From: JANQOH01 sp965201115
Lineage (GTDB): Bacteria; Pseudomonadota; Alphaproteobacteria; UBA7887
DNA length: 64,000 bases
Direction: 5' to 3'
Assembly: GCA_965201115.1 (NCBI GenBank)
Contig: OZ241745.1
Coordinates: 3,410,001 to 3,474,000, forward strand
Shown: positions 37,045-46,382 of the stretch, one piece after another
Position numbering within the stretch: position 1 is the first letter of the stretch
How the letters are laid out: each line of letters opens with the position of its first letter
The notes under the pieces: model-generated
What the model was told of the DNA's origin: nothing
The model's database searches: none
The model's input: only the letters and a program-made list of their open reading frames with translations
Made by a program: the position numbers and the translations under genes

Positions 37045-37452
37045 ATGACCGAACCCGGACGCTACAGCGCCGTCACGCGCGAGATCGAGGTAACGGTGCG
37101 GCCTTTCTATGTCCCCGCCGATTCCTCGCCGGCAAGGGGCCTGTTCATGTTCGGCTACGAGGTGCGCATCGTGAACCGCGGCGCGCGCACCGTGCAGCTG
37201 CGCAACCGCAACTGGCGGATTACCGACGCGCTGGGCCGCACGCAGGAGGTTCACGGCGCCGGCGTGGTGGGCAAGCAGCCCGTTCTCGCGCCCGGCGAGA
37301 GCTTCGGTTACACCAGCGGCGCGCCGCTGGCCACGGATTCCGGCATCATGCTGGGCACATACGAGATGGTGTCGGACGACGGCGAAGAGTTCGAGGTGAC
37401 GATACCCGCGTTTTCGTTCGACGCGCCGCATGGCGCGCGGCGCGTGAACTGA
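37045..37452 (+). CDS. apaG: ApaG protein
   Basis: 135 residues, the normal length for ApaG, an immunoglobulin-like fold protein linked to Co2+/Mg2+ efflux in enterobacteria. Signatures are VRPFYVPADSSPARGLFMFG, YEVRIVNRGARTVQLRNRNW and GVVGKQPVLAPGESFGYTSG, with the end FSFDAPHG. It sits 61 bp after the radical SAM gene and 14 bp before folE. Confidence 0.95.
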   Translation: MTEPGRYSAVTREIEVTVRPFYVPADSSPARGLFMFGYEVRIVNRGARTVQLRNRNWRITDALGRTQEVHGAGVVGKQPVLAPGESFGYTSGAPLATDSGIMLGTYEMVSDDGEEFEVTIPAFSFDAPHGARRVN

Positions 37453-37466
37453 GCCGGCGCGCCGCC

Positions 37467-38120
37467 ATGCCCAAATCGCCCGCAACGCCGCGCCCCGCGC
37501 GCGCGGACGCCGAAGGCGTAAGGCCGCCGCGGATCGTCTTGCGTGGCTCGACGCGCCCCGCGCGCGCGGACGCCGAAGACGCCGTGCGCACGCTCTTGCG
37601 CTGGGCCGGCGACGACCCCGAACGCGAGGGGCTGCGCGGCACCCCCGCCCGCGTGGTGCGCGCGTTCGAGGAGTATTACGGCGGCTATGCGTCCGACCCC
37701 GGCGACATCCTGGCGCGTACCTTCGAGGAGGTCGAAGGCTACGACGAGATGGTCGTGCTGCGCGACATCGGCTTCGACTCGCATTGCGAACACCACATGG
37801 CGCCCATCGTCGGCGTCGCCCACGTCGCCTATCTGCCCGACAGGCGCGTGGTCGGCATCAGCAAGCTCGCGCGCGTTGTCGACGTCTACGCCCGCCGCCT
37901 CCAGATACAGGAAAAGATGACGGCGCAGATCGCCGACACCATCGACCGCGTGCTGCGGCCAAAGGGCGTCGCCGTGGTGGTGGAGGCGGAGCACCGCTGC
38001 ATGACCGCGCGCGGCGTCCGCAAGCCGGGCGTCGCGATGAAAACCAGCCGCATGGTCGGCGCGTTTCGCGACGACCCGAGCACGCGGCGCGAATTCCTCT
38101 CCATGATCGAGCGGCGCTGA
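37467..38120 (+). CDS. folE: GTP cyclohydrolase I
   Basis: 217 residues. Zinc and catalytic residues are present in DSHCEHHMAPIVG and HRCMTARGVRKPG, with KLARVVDVYARRLQIQE between them. The enzyme converts GTP to dihydroneopterin triphosphate, the first step of folate (and tetrahydropterin) synthesis. The N-terminal 37 residues contain a small duplication: RPARADAE occurs at about residues 9-16 and 30-37, matching a DNA duplication at 37492-37585, and does not belong to the conserved enzyme. Confidence 0.95.
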   Translation: MPKSPATPRPARADAEGVRPPRIVLRGSTRPARADAEDAVRTLLRWAGDDPEREGLRGTPARVVRAFEEYYGGYASDPGDILARTFEEVEGYDEMVVLRDIGFDSHCEHHMAPIVGVAHVAYLPDRRVVGISKLARVVDVYARRLQIQEKMTAQIADTIDRVLRPKGVAVVVEAEHRCMTARGVRKPGVAMKTSRMVGAFRDDPSTRREFLSMIERR

Positions 38121-38145
38121 CGGCGGATTCGCGGGCCCGGCCCGG

Positions 38146-39594
38146 ATGCGCGATCTCCGCCCGGTACTGTTCGCGACAGGCGGCCTTCTCATGGCGCTCG
38201 CCGCCGCCATGATCGTTCCGGCGATCGCCGACCTCGCCGCCGGAAACGACGATTGGCGCGCGTTCGCCGCGTCGTCCGGGGCGGCGCTGTTCGTCGGCGG
38301 CGCGCTGGCGCTGGCGTTCCGCGGGCGCGTCTGGGTCCTCGCCGCGCATCAGACCTTTGTGCTGACCACGGCGAGTTGGGTCGTTCTGACCGCTTTCGCG
38401 GCCCTGCCCTTTGCGCTGTCGGATGCGCGGCTGTCCTACGCCGACGCCTATTTCGAGGCCATGTCGGGCCTGACGACCACGGGTTCGACCGTGCTCGATC
38501 GCCTGGACGCGCGCCCGGCGGGAATCCTGCTGTGGCGCGCGCTGCTGCAATGGCTCGGCGGGATCGGGATCGTGGTCATGGCGGTCGCCGTGCTGCCGTT
38601 TCTCGGCGTCGGCGGTATGCAGCTGTTCCGCGCCGAATCGTCGGACCGGTCCGACAAGGCGCTGCCGCGGACGGCGAGGGTCGCGGCGTCGATCGGCGGC
38701 GCGTATCTCGCGCTCACGGCGCTGTGGGCCGCCATGCTGTGGCTCGCCGGAATGGGCGGCTTCGACGCGGCCTGCCACGCCATGACGACCATCGCGACCG
38801 GCGGTTATTCCACGCGCGACGCCTCGATCGGGCATTTCGACAGCGCCGCGGTCGAGGCGGTTGTCATCGCCGGGATGATCGCCGGATCGCTGCCGTTCAT
38901 GCTCTATCTGTCGGCCCTGCGGGGCGGTCCGCGGGCGCTGTTCGGCGACGCTCAGGTGCGCTGCTTCCTGGCGGCCGCGGCGGCGGTGGTCGCAGCGCTG
39001 ACGTGGCATCTGGCGGCGGCGGCCGAGCTGCCGGCGGCGGAGGCGCTGCGGCGCGCGTCCTTCAACGCCGTTTCGATCATGACGGGTACGGGATACGTCA
39101 CCGATGATTACGGCGCGTGGGGCGGCCTGGCCGTCAGCGCGATGTTCTTTCTCATGTTCGTGGGCGGCTGCACGGGCGGCACGACCGGCGGAATCAAGAT
39201 ATTCCGCTTTCAGGTGCTGTTCTCGACCGTCCGGGTCGAGCTTGAGCGCCTGGTGCGCCCGCATCGCGTCGTCGCGCCGCTTTACGCCCGCCGCCCGCTG
39301 CCGGAGGCGGCGATGCGGGCCGTTCTGGGTTTTTACTTCGCCTTTTTCGCGGCGTTCGCGGCCGCCGCGCTGGGGCTGGCGCTGCACGGCCACGATCTGT
39401 TGACCAGCGTCTCGGGCGCGGCGGCCGCGCTCGCGAATGTGGGCCCCGGCCTGGGCGCCGAAATCGGGCCCGACGGCAATTTCGCGGGGTTCGCCGATTC
39501 GGCGAAGTGGCTGCTGTCGGCGGCGATGTTACTCGGCCGGCTGGAGCTGTTCACGGTGCTGATCCTGCTCCTCCCCGGATTTTGGCGCTCGTGA
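38146..39594 (+). CDS. trkH: TrkH-family potassium uptake protein
   Basis: 482 residues with about ten to twelve membrane segments and the four pore loops of the TrkH/KtrB superfamily: EAMSGLTTTGSTVL, HAMTTIATGGYST, NAVSIMTGTGYVT and ALANVGPGLGAEI. GGCTGGTTGGIKIFR is another family signature. It is the membrane pore of a K+ uptake system that normally works with cytoplasmic TrkA; trkA is not in the window. It starts 25 bp after folE. Its 3' end overlaps the end of the convergent RND gene by 66 bp. Confidence 0.94.
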   Translation: MRDLRPVLFATGGLLMALAAAMIVPAIADLAAGNDDWRAFAASSGAALFVGGALALAFRGRVWVLAAHQTFVLTTASWVVLTAFAALPFALSDARLSYADAYFEAMSGLTTTGSTVLDRLDARPAGILLWRALLQWLGGIGIVVMAVAVLPFLGVGGMQLFRAESSDRSDKALPRTARVAASIGGAYLALTALWAAMLWLAGMGGFDAACHAMTTIATGGYSTRDASIGHFDSAAVEAVVIAGMIAGSLPFMLYLSALRGGPRALFGDAQVRCFLAAAAAVVAALTWHLAAAAELPAAEALRRASFNAVSIMTGTGYVTDDYGAWGGLAVSAMFFLMFVGGCTGGTTGGIKIFRFQVLFSTVRVELERLVRPHRVVAPLYARRPLPEAAMRAVLGFYFAFFAAFAAAALGLALHGHDLLTSVSGAAAALANVGPGLGAEIGPDGNFAGFADSAKWLLSAAMLLGRLELFTVLILLLPGFWRS

Positions 39595-42500
39595 CGCGCG
39601 CCGCGGCGCCTGCATGGCGACCAGCGCCGGAACCACGAACAACACCAGCAGCGTCGCGCCGATCAGGCCGAACACCAGCGTCAGCGCCATCGGCTTGAGA
39701 AACTGCGCCTGCAAGCTCGTTTCCGAAAGCAGCGGCGACAGGCCGCCGACGGTGGTGAGCGTGGTCACGACCACCGCGCGCAGGCGATCGCAGGCGCCGC
39801 CGACGGCGGCCTCGGCCATCGACTCGCCGGCCGCGATGCGCTCGTCGATGGCGCTCACCAAAATGATCGAATCGTTGACCACAATGCCCGACAGGCCGAG
39901 CAGCCCGATCAGGCTCAGTATGGTGAGGTCGAAGCCGAGAAGAAGATGGCCGCCGACCGCGCCGATCAGGCCGAAAGGAACAATCGCCATCACCGCGAAG
40001 GGGCGCGTCCAGCTCGCGAACACCCAAGCAAGTACGATATACATGACGCCGAAGCCGATGAGAGCGCCGAGCTGCATGTCGGCCAAGGTCTCGCGCTGCT
40101 CCTCGGCGCGGCCCGCGAAGCGCCACGACACGCCGTGCGCGGCGGCGATGGCGGGCAGATCGTCGGCGGCCAGCGCCGCGACGAGCGCGCCCGGCGTCGC
40201 GGCGCCCTCGTCCACCTCGGCCATGACCGCCGCCTCGCGCCGCCCGTCCTGGCGGCGGATGAGCGCGAAGCCCCGATCCTCGCGCAGCGAGACGACATGC
40301 GCCAACGGCGCCTCCGCGCCCGCCGGGGAGCGCAGGTACAGGCCGCGCAGCGTGTCCTCGCCCCGGCGCGCGAGGCGGACGCGCACCGCCGCTTCCTCGT
40401 CGCCGCGCGCGAAGCGCAGCGCGATGGCGCCCTCGAAGGCGTCCCGCGCCTGGCGCGCGACGCTCTCGGTGTCGAAGCCCATCGCCCGCCCGCGCGGCGT
40501 GACCTCCATGATCAGTTCGCGCTTGCCCCACGGCAGATCGTCCGCCGCGTCGCTCACGCCGTCGTAGCGCGCCAGGGCCGCGCGCAGATCGAGCGCCGCC
40601 GCCTTCAACGTTTCCGCCGAGCCTCCGGACAGGCGGATATCGAGATCGCGGCCCGGCGGGCCGCCCTGGCGCTCGCGTATCGTCAACGTCTCAAGCCCGG
40701 GCAGCGGGCGAATCCGCTCGCGCCACGCCGCGATCAGCGCCGGCGTGCGCACGGCGCGCGTCTCCGACGGCGCGAGCTCCGCCTGCATCCCGCCCACATG
40801 GTCGCCGTAAACTGCAGTCTCGGCCTGCCGCGGATCGACCGGTGCGCCGATCTTCGCGACCGCGAGACGGACGAGCGCGCCGGGCCCGGCCAGCGCCGCC
40901 TCGGCCTCGCCCAGGGCGCGGTCGAGCTCCGCCGCCATCGCCGCCGAGCGCGCGCGCGGCGTGCCGGGCGCGAAAGAGAAGCTCGCCAGCACCGTGTCGC
41001 CTTCGGGAGACGGGAAGAAGACGAACGGCACGCGGCCGCCGGCGATCAGGCCAATGCTCACGATCAGGGCCGCCGCGGCGACGGCGAGCGTGGTGTGGCG
41101 CCAGCGCACCGCCAGCGCCGCGGCGCGCCGGAACGGCCCGTCGCGAAAGCGCGCGAACGCGGCGTCGAACGCGCGGCGAAACCGCGCCTCCAGCCCCGCG
41201 CCGCGCGCCAACGCGCCGCGCATATGGCCGGGCAGCACCAGGAAGCACTCGATCAGGCTCGCGAGCAGCGCCGAGACCGCCACCACGGGGATGGCGATGA
41301 GTATCTGGCCGATGACGCCGCCCACCATGACAATGGGCAGAAAGGTCGCCACCGTGGTGAGCGAGGCGCAGGCCACGGGAACCGCCATGCGGCGCGCGCC
41401 GCCGATGGCGGCCTCCAGCGGCGCGGCCCCGGCGCGGCGGCGCGCCATCGCGTGCTCGCCCACCACGATGGCGTCGTCGACGACAATGCCGAGCATCATG
41501 ATGAGCGCGAACAGCGTCACCATGTTGATCGTCTGCCCGAAGGCGAGCATCGCGGCGAACGCCGCCATGACCGCGACCGGAATGCCCACCGCTACCCAGA
41601 ACGCCACGCCGCGGTCGAGAAACACGAACAGGACCAGGACGACGAGGATCAGGCCGCCGAGGCCGTTGCGCAGCAGCAGGCGGATGCGGTCGGCGATCAG
41701 GCTCGCGCCCACATCGTATTGGGCAACCGTCATGCCCGGTGGCAGTGTCGGCGCCAAGGCGGCGATATATTCGTCCACGATTCGCGCGAGTCTGAGCGAA
41801 TCGGCGCCCGCCGCGCGCTGCACGTGCAGCTCCACGGCGCGCTCGCCGCCCACCCACGCCGTGGGCTGCCCCTGCTCGAACCCATCGCTCACCCGCGCCA
41901 TGTCGCCAAGCAGAAGGCGCTCGCCGCCCGGGCCGCCGCGGATCCCGATCTCCGCGAGGCCCGCGGCGTCGGCGCGCCGGCCCAGGCCGCGCAATTGGCG
42001 TTCGCTCGCGCCCGCGGTGTCGCCGGCGGGGAGATCGCGGCTTGTCGCGGCGATCGCGCGCGCGACGTCGCCGAGCGTCATGTCGAGCCGCAGCAGGGTT
42101 TCGGGCCGCACGTCGACGTGGATTTCCTCGTCGCGCGCGCCGAACAGGTCGACCCGATCGACGCCGCGCGCAAGCAGGTCCTCGGCCATGCGCTTGGCGC
42201 GCGCTTTCAGCGCCGCTTCCGGAAACGGCCCCGACACCGCGACGCGGCTCACCGTGTCGGCGAAGGCAATACGCGAAACGACGGGCTTTTCCGACCCTTC
42301 CGGCAACGCGGTCGCCTGCGCGACGGCGTTTTCCACCGCCGCCGACCCGGCCTGAATGTCGGCGCCGGGGTCGAACTCGACGACTATGGTCGCCGCCCCC
42401 TCGCGCGCCGCGGCGCGCACGGTCTTTACATCGTCGACGAGGCGGATTTCCGGCTCAAGCGCTTCCACGACGCCCGCCTCCACGTCCGACGCCCCGGCGC

Positions 42501-42663
42501 CGGGCCACGCGACCGACACGATTACCGTCTCGATATCGAAATCGGGGAAGAATTGCGTGTTGTTGCGTGCGATCGACAGCGCGCCGGCGCCGATCATGAG
42601 GATCATGAGCAGGTTCGCCGCCGTCGGGTGGCGCGCGAACAGGCCGATCGGCCCGCCGTTCAC
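39529..42663 (-). CDS. Efflux RND transporter permease subunit (AcrB/HAE family)
   Basis: A 1044-residue inner-membrane pump with two repeats of a TM segment plus a large periplasmic domain. The proton-relay region reads MLGIVVDDAIVVGEHA and the C-terminal counterpart is LGLSGIVVNDSIILVSAID. The GTG at 42663 overlaps the stop of the membrane-fusion gene (GTGA). It would exchange protons for a drug, lipid or metabolite and use a TolC-like channel; no channel gene is adjacent, though one exists at 54416. The last 30 residues are hydrophilic and overlap trkH on the other strand. Confidence 0.93.
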   Translation of the reverse strand: MNGGPIGLFARHPTAANLLMILMIGAGALSIARNNTQFFPDFDIETVIVSVAWPGAGASDVEAGVVEALEPEIRLVDDVKTVRAAAREGAATIVVEFDPGADIQAGSAAVENAVAQATALPEGSEKPVVSRIAFADTVSRVAVSGPFPEAALKARAKRMAEDLLARGVDRVDLFGARDEEIHVDVRPETLLRLDMTLGDVARAIAATSRDLPAGDTAGASERQLRGLGRRADAAGLAEIGIRGGPGGERLLLGDMARVSDGFEQGQPTAWVGGERAVELHVQRAAGADSLRLARIVDEYIAALAPTLPPGMTVAQYDVGASLIADRIRLLLRNGLGGLILVVLVLFVFLDRGVAFWVAVGIPVAVMAAFAAMLAFGQTINMVTLFALIMMLGIVVDDAIVVGEHAMARRRAGAAPLEAAIGGARRMAVPVACASLTTVATFLPIVMVGGVIGQILIAIPVVAVSALLASLIECFLVLPGHMRGALARGAGLEARFRRAFDAAFARFRDGPFRRAAALAVRWRHTTLAVAAAALIVSIGLIAGGRVPFVFFPSPEGDTVLASFSFAPGTPRARSAAMAAELDRALGEAEAALAGPGALVRLAVAKIGAPVDPRQAETAVYGDHVGGMQAELAPSETRAVRTPALIAAWRERIRPLPGLETLTIRERQGGPPGRDLDIRLSGGSAETLKAAALDLRAALARYDGVSDAADDLPWGKRELIMEVTPRGRAMGFDTESVARQARDAFEGAIALRFARGDEEAAVRVRLARRGEDTLRGLYLRSPAGAEAPLAHVVSLREDRGFALIRRQDGRREAAVMAEVDEGAATPGALVAALAADDLPAIAAAHGVSWRFAGRAEEQRETLADMQLGALIGFGVMYIVLAWVFASWTRPFAVMAIVPFGLIGAVGGHLLLGFDLTILSLIGLLGLSGIVVNDSIILVSAIDERIAAGESMAEAAVGGACDRLRAVVVTTLTTVGGLSPLLSETSLQAQFLKPMALTLVFGLIGATLLVLFVVPALVAMQAPRRASRAPKSGEEQDQHREQLQPAE

Positions 42664-43928
42664 GGTACCGAGACCTTCAGCCCCGGCCCGATTTCGGTCA
42701 GCCGCGTGACGACGACCGCGTCGCCCTCGGCGAGATCGCCGCGCACCAGGACGTCGGCGCCGTCGCGCCCCGCAACCTCCGCCGCGCGCGCCTCCAGCCG
42801 CCCCTCCGTCACGACATACACGACGCGCGCCGCGGTCGCGCCGGCGCCGGCGTAGAGCGCGGTTTCGGGCAGGCGCGCCACCCGGGGGTAGATGCGATCC
42901 GCGAGGAAAACCTCGACGAACGCGCCCGGGCGCGGCCCCGGGAGCGCGGGGCCGCCCGCCTCCTCCGGCGCCGGCGCCTCCAGCGCCGCCCACGCCGCGA
43001 CGCCGCCCGTGGCGGGATTGATCTCGCCGGCGACGCGCGTCACCCGCGCCGACCGGCGCACGGTGCGCGAGCCGAGCGTCCACGCCACGGCTGCGGGCGC
43101 GCCGACGACGCCGGGTACGAGGCGGCCGAACGCGGCGTCGGGCAGATGGAAGCGCGCCTCGAGCCCGTCGCTCGCGATCAGGCGCGCAACGCGGTCGCCG
43201 ACGCGCAGATACGTCCCCGGCCGCGCGGCGGCGTCGGCGAGCCAGCCGTCGAACGGGGCAGCGATGACCGTGTCGTCGAGCGCGCGGCGGGTGCGCGCCA
43301 GCGCGGCCTCGAACCGCGCCAAAATCGCCTCCTGCTGCGCTACCTGGGCGGCGCGGGCGCCGACGTCCTGGCGGCGGCGCTCGGCCTGGGCACGCGCCTG
43401 GCTGAGCGCGAGGCGCGCGTCGTCGAGCGCGCGTTCCGATACCGCGTCGCCGATGAGCGATTCGCGGCGCGCCAGTTCGCGCTCGCGAATCGCCGTCTGT
43501 TCCGCCTCTTCCTCAAGCAGGCGGCGCTCGCTTTCCAGCCGCGCGCGCATTTCCTCGAGCCGCGCCCGCGCCTCGTCGCGCGCGGCCGCGCTCTCCGCCA
43601 CGGCCTGTTCGTAGTCGAACGGGTCGATGGCGACCAGGCGCGCGCCCGCGGGCGCGGCGGCGCCGTCGGCGAACTCCGGCGCAACCGACACCACCGGCCC
43701 CGCGACGGCGGCGCGCAGCTCCACCTCCCGCCCCGCCGCGATCTCGCCGAAAAAACGCAGCATCGGGCGCGCGTCCTCGAAAACGACCGGCGTCGTTTCC
43801 ACCGTGACTATCGGCTCCTCGAGCGGGACGGTCTCGGCGGGTTTGCGCGTCGCGGCGAGAATGCCCGCCACGGCGAAACCGGCCGCGACGACCAGCACCG
43901 GCAGCGCGATCTTCAGCGGCCGGGCCAC
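42660..43928 (-). CDS. RND efflux periplasmic adaptor (membrane fusion protein)
   Basis: 422 residues: an N-terminal membrane anchor (IALPVLVVAAGFAVAGILAA), a lipoyl-type half motif FGEIAAGREVELRAAVAG, a long alpha-hairpin (about residues 105-215) and the second lipoyl half DDTVIAAPFDGWLADAAARP. It bridges the RND pump to an outer-membrane channel. The GTG start at 43928 overlaps the end of the dppF-type gene by 16 bp, so the efflux pair is read from the same message as the peptide importer. Confidence 0.9.
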   Translation of the reverse strand: MARPLKIALPVLVVAAGFAVAGILAATRKPAETVPLEEPIVTVETTPVVFEDARPMLRFFGEIAAGREVELRAAVAGPVVSVAPEFADGAAAPAGARLVAIDPFDYEQAVAESAAARDEARARLEEMRARLESERRLLEEEAEQTAIRERELARRESLIGDAVSERALDDARLALSQARAQAERRRQDVGARAAQVAQQEAILARFEAALARTRRALDDTVIAAPFDGWLADAAARPGTYLRVGDRVARLIASDGLEARFHLPDAAFGRLVPGVVGAPAAVAWTLGSRTVRRSARVTRVAGEINPATGGVAAWAALEAPAPEEAGGPALPGPRPGAFVEVFLADRIYPRVARLPETALYAGAGATAARVVYVVTEGRLEARAAEVAGRDGADVLVRGDLAEGDAVVVTRLTEIGPGLKVSVP

Positions 43929-44686
43929 GTTTCCGTCCCGCCGGCTTCGTCCGGCGCTTCCCCGCGGCTCGCGGCGACGAGCGCGCGCGTATAGGGCGCC
44001 AGGCGCGCGCCATCGCGCAAACGCTCCGCCGCCGCTGTCTCCACGAGCCTTCCCGCTCGCATGACCATGACCGTTTCGCAAAAGCCCGCGACTACCGCCA
44101 GATTGTGGCTCACGAGCAGCATGGTCGTCCCCGTCTCGCGCCGCAGCCGGGTCAGCAGATCGAGAATGCCCGCCTGCGTCGAGACATCCAGCGCCGCCGT
44201 GGGTTCGTCCAACAGCAGAATATCGGGCGCAAGCATGAGCGCGCGGGCAATGGCGACCCGCTGGCGTTGCCCGCCCGACATCCCGTGCGGATAGCGGAAC
44301 CGGAAGCCCGGTTCGAGCCCTACCCGTTCGAGCGCCTCGGCGACGCGCGCTTCGCGGCGGCCGAGGCCGTGAACGGCGAGCGGCTCGCCGAGCGCCTGCC
44401 CGACCGTGCGCCGCGGATGCAGCGACCCGTACGGGTCCTGAAACACCATCTGGACGCGCCGCGCGCGCTCGCGGCGGCCGAGCGCCGCGAGCGGCGCGCC
44501 CGCCAGCGAAACGCCGCCGCCCGAAACCGGCTGCAAGCCCGCGACCGCGCGCAGCAGGGTTGTCTTGCCACAGCCCGATTCCCCCGCCAGCGCCCAAGCC
44601 GCGCCGCGCGGAACGGAAAACGACACGCCGTCCACCGCCGCGCCCACGGCGTCGAACATCACGCGCAGCCCGGAAACCTCGATCAT
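43913..44686 (-). CDS. Dipeptide/oligopeptide ABC transporter ATP-binding protein (DppF type)
   Basis: 257 residues with Walker A GESGCGKTT, Q-loop MVFQDPYGSLHPRRTV, signature MSGGQRQRVAIARAL, Walker B ILLLDEPTAALD and the switch histidine LLVSHNLAV. FQDPYGSLHPR is characteristic of DppF/OppF. It forms the second ATPase of the importer. Its ATG overlaps the stop of the DppD-type gene by four bases. Confidence 0.92.
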   Translation of the reverse strand: MIEVSGLRVMFDAVGAAVDGVSFSVPRGAAWALAGESGCGKTTLLRAVAGLQPVSGGGVSLAGAPLAALGRRERARRVQMVFQDPYGSLHPRRTVGQALGEPLAVHGLGRREARVAEALERVGLEPGFRFRYPHGMSGGQRQRVAIARALMLAPDILLLDEPTAALDVSTQAGILDLLTRLRRETGTTMLLVSHNLAVVAGFCETVMVMRAGRLVETAAAERLRDGARLAPYTRALVAASRGEAPDEAGGTETWPGR

Positions 44687-45450
44687 GCCTCGAGCCGCGG
44701 CGATGCCGCCAGCAAATGCCGCGTATAGGCGTGCGCGGGCGCGCCGCCGGCATAGTCCTCGACGATGCGGCCCCGCCGCATGACGAGCATGCGGTCGCAA
44801 AAACGCGCCACCAGCGGCAGATCGTGGCCGATCAGAACGACCCCCATGCCGCGCTCGCGCGCGTGCTCGCCGATGACCGCCAGCACGCGCGCCTGCGCCA
44901 TGACGTCGAGCGCCGAAGTCGGCTCGTCGGCGATCAGCAGGGCCGGACCCGGCGCGAGCGCCGCCGCCAGCGCCGCGCGTTGCGCCAGCCCGCCCGAAAG
45001 CTCGTGCGGAAACGCGCGCCAAACCCGCTCGGGATCCGCCACGCGCACGGCGCGCAGCATGTCCAGCCCCCGGCGCCGCGCGGCGCGGCGCGGCACGGGC
45101 CGATGCCGGCGCAGCGTTTCCGCGATCTGCGCGCCGACGCGCATGACCGGGTTCAGCGCATGCCGCGGCTCCTGCAAAACCATGCCGATGCGCCCGCCGC
45201 GCAGCGCAGCGGCTTCGCGCGTCAAATCGCGCACGCCGAAACGCAGGCGCCGCGCCTCCATGCGCGCGCCCGGCGGCAACAGGCCGATCAGGCAGCGCCC
45301 GATGGTCGATTTGCCCGCCCCCGACTCGCCGACAATGCCGAGCCGCTCGCGGCCCATCGCGAACGAAACCCCGTCGAGCGCGCGGACCGGGCCGGACGGG
45401 CCGGGCAGCGTAACCGACAGCCCGGCGGCCTCGAGCAGCGGCGGCGTCAT
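44683..45450 (-). CDS. Dipeptide/oligopeptide ABC transporter ATP-binding protein (DppD type)
   Basis: 255 residues: Walker A GESGAGKST, Q-loop MVLQEPRHALNPVMRVGAQI, signature LSGGLAQRAALAAALAP, Walker B LLIADEPTSALDVMAQ. EPRHALNPV is the DppD/OppD-type motif. The signature SGGLAQR departs slightly from the usual SGGQxQR. Both its ends overlap neighbours by four bases. The C-terminal zinc/Fe-S-like tail of longer OppD proteins is absent. Confidence 0.92.
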   Translation of the reverse strand: MTPPLLEAAGLSVTLPGPSGPVRALDGVSFAMGRERLGIVGESGAGKSTIGRCLIGLLPPGARMEARRLRFGVRDLTREAAALRGGRIGMVLQEPRHALNPVMRVGAQIAETLRRHRPVPRRAARRRGLDMLRAVRVADPERVWRAFPHELSGGLAQRAALAAALAPGPALLIADEPTSALDVMAQARVLAVIGEHARERGMGVVLIGHDLPLVARFCDRMLVMRRGRIVEDYAGGAPAHAYTRHLLAASPRLEA

Positions 45451-46382
45451 GGCAAGCGCGGGTCGAGCGTGTCGCGCAACCCGTCGCCGAGCAGGTTGAA
45501 CCCCACGCTGACGACGAGGATCGCCGCGCCCGGCGCCGCGGCCAGCCACCAATTGTCGAACAGGTAATCGCGCCCGTCGGCGATCATGGCGCCCCACTCC
45601 GCCGCCGGCGGCTGCGCGCCCAGGCCGAGAAAGCCCAGCCCCGCCGCGGTCACCACGATCCCCGCCATGTCGAGGCTCACGCGCACGATGACCGAATCGA
45701 GACACAGCGGCGCGATGTGGAAAAACAGTATGCGCGGCGCGGGCGCGCCGGACATGCGCGCGGCGGCGATGAAATCCGCGCGCCGCAGGCGCAGGGTTTC
45801 TGCGCGCGCCACCCGCGCATATACCGGCCACGAAGTCGCCGCGATGGCGATGACGGCGTTGACCATGCCCGGCCCGAGCGCCGCCGCCAACGCCAGCGCC
45901 AACACCAGGCGCGGAAACGCGAGCACGATGTCGGTCAGGCGCATCAGAACGAGGTCCGCCGCGCCGCCGGCGTAGCCCGCCGCGCACCCCAGCGCCAGCC
46001 CCGCCGGCGCCGCGAGCGCCGCGACCAGCAAGACGATCTCCAAGGTGATCCGGCTGCCGTGGACGAGCCGCGAGGCGACGTCGCGGCCGAGCGCGTCGGT
46101 GCCGAGCCAGTGTTCGGCGCCCGGCGCGGCGAGGCGGCGCGACAGGTCCTGCGCGTCCGGCGGATACGGCGCGATCGGATCCGCCCCCGCCGCGCAGGCC
46201 AGCAGCGCGAGAACGATCGCGGCGCCGGAAACCGCCAGCGGGTTGCGCACGAACGCCCGCGCCCCGGCGTATATCCGCCCGCAGCGCGCCTGAAACGCCG
46301 ACGCCGGGCGCTCCGCGGTCAGCCACGCCCGCGCGCGGCCCGCCGCGCCGCCCCCGCTCACGCCGTTCGCGGATCCAGCCAT
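45447..46382 (-). CDS. Dipeptide/oligopeptide ABC transporter permease (DppC type)
   Basis: 311 residues with five to six membrane helices. Family features are the N-terminal AFVRNPLAVSGAAIVLAL, HWLGTDALGRDVASRLVHG, and the EAA-type loop DFIAAARMSGAPAPRILFFH, with FLGLGAQPPAAEWGAMIADG near the end. It pairs with the DppB-type permease. The start overlaps the DppB-type gene by 25 bp and the end overlaps the DppD-type ATPase by four. Confidence 0.93.
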   Translation of the reverse strand: MAGSANGVSGGGAAGRARAWLTAERPASAFQARCGRIYAGARAFVRNPLAVSGAAIVLALLACAAGADPIAPYPPDAQDLSRRLAAPGAEHWLGTDALGRDVASRLVHGSRITLEIVLLVAALAAPAGLALGCAAGYAGGAADLVLMRLTDIVLAFPRLVLALALAAALGPGMVNAVIAIAATSWPVYARVARAETLRLRRADFIAAARMSGAPAPRILFFHIAPLCLDSVIVRVSLDMAGIVVTAAGLGFLGLGAQPPAAEWGAMIADGRDYLFDNWWLAAAPGAAILVVSVGFNLLGDGLRDTLDPRLP

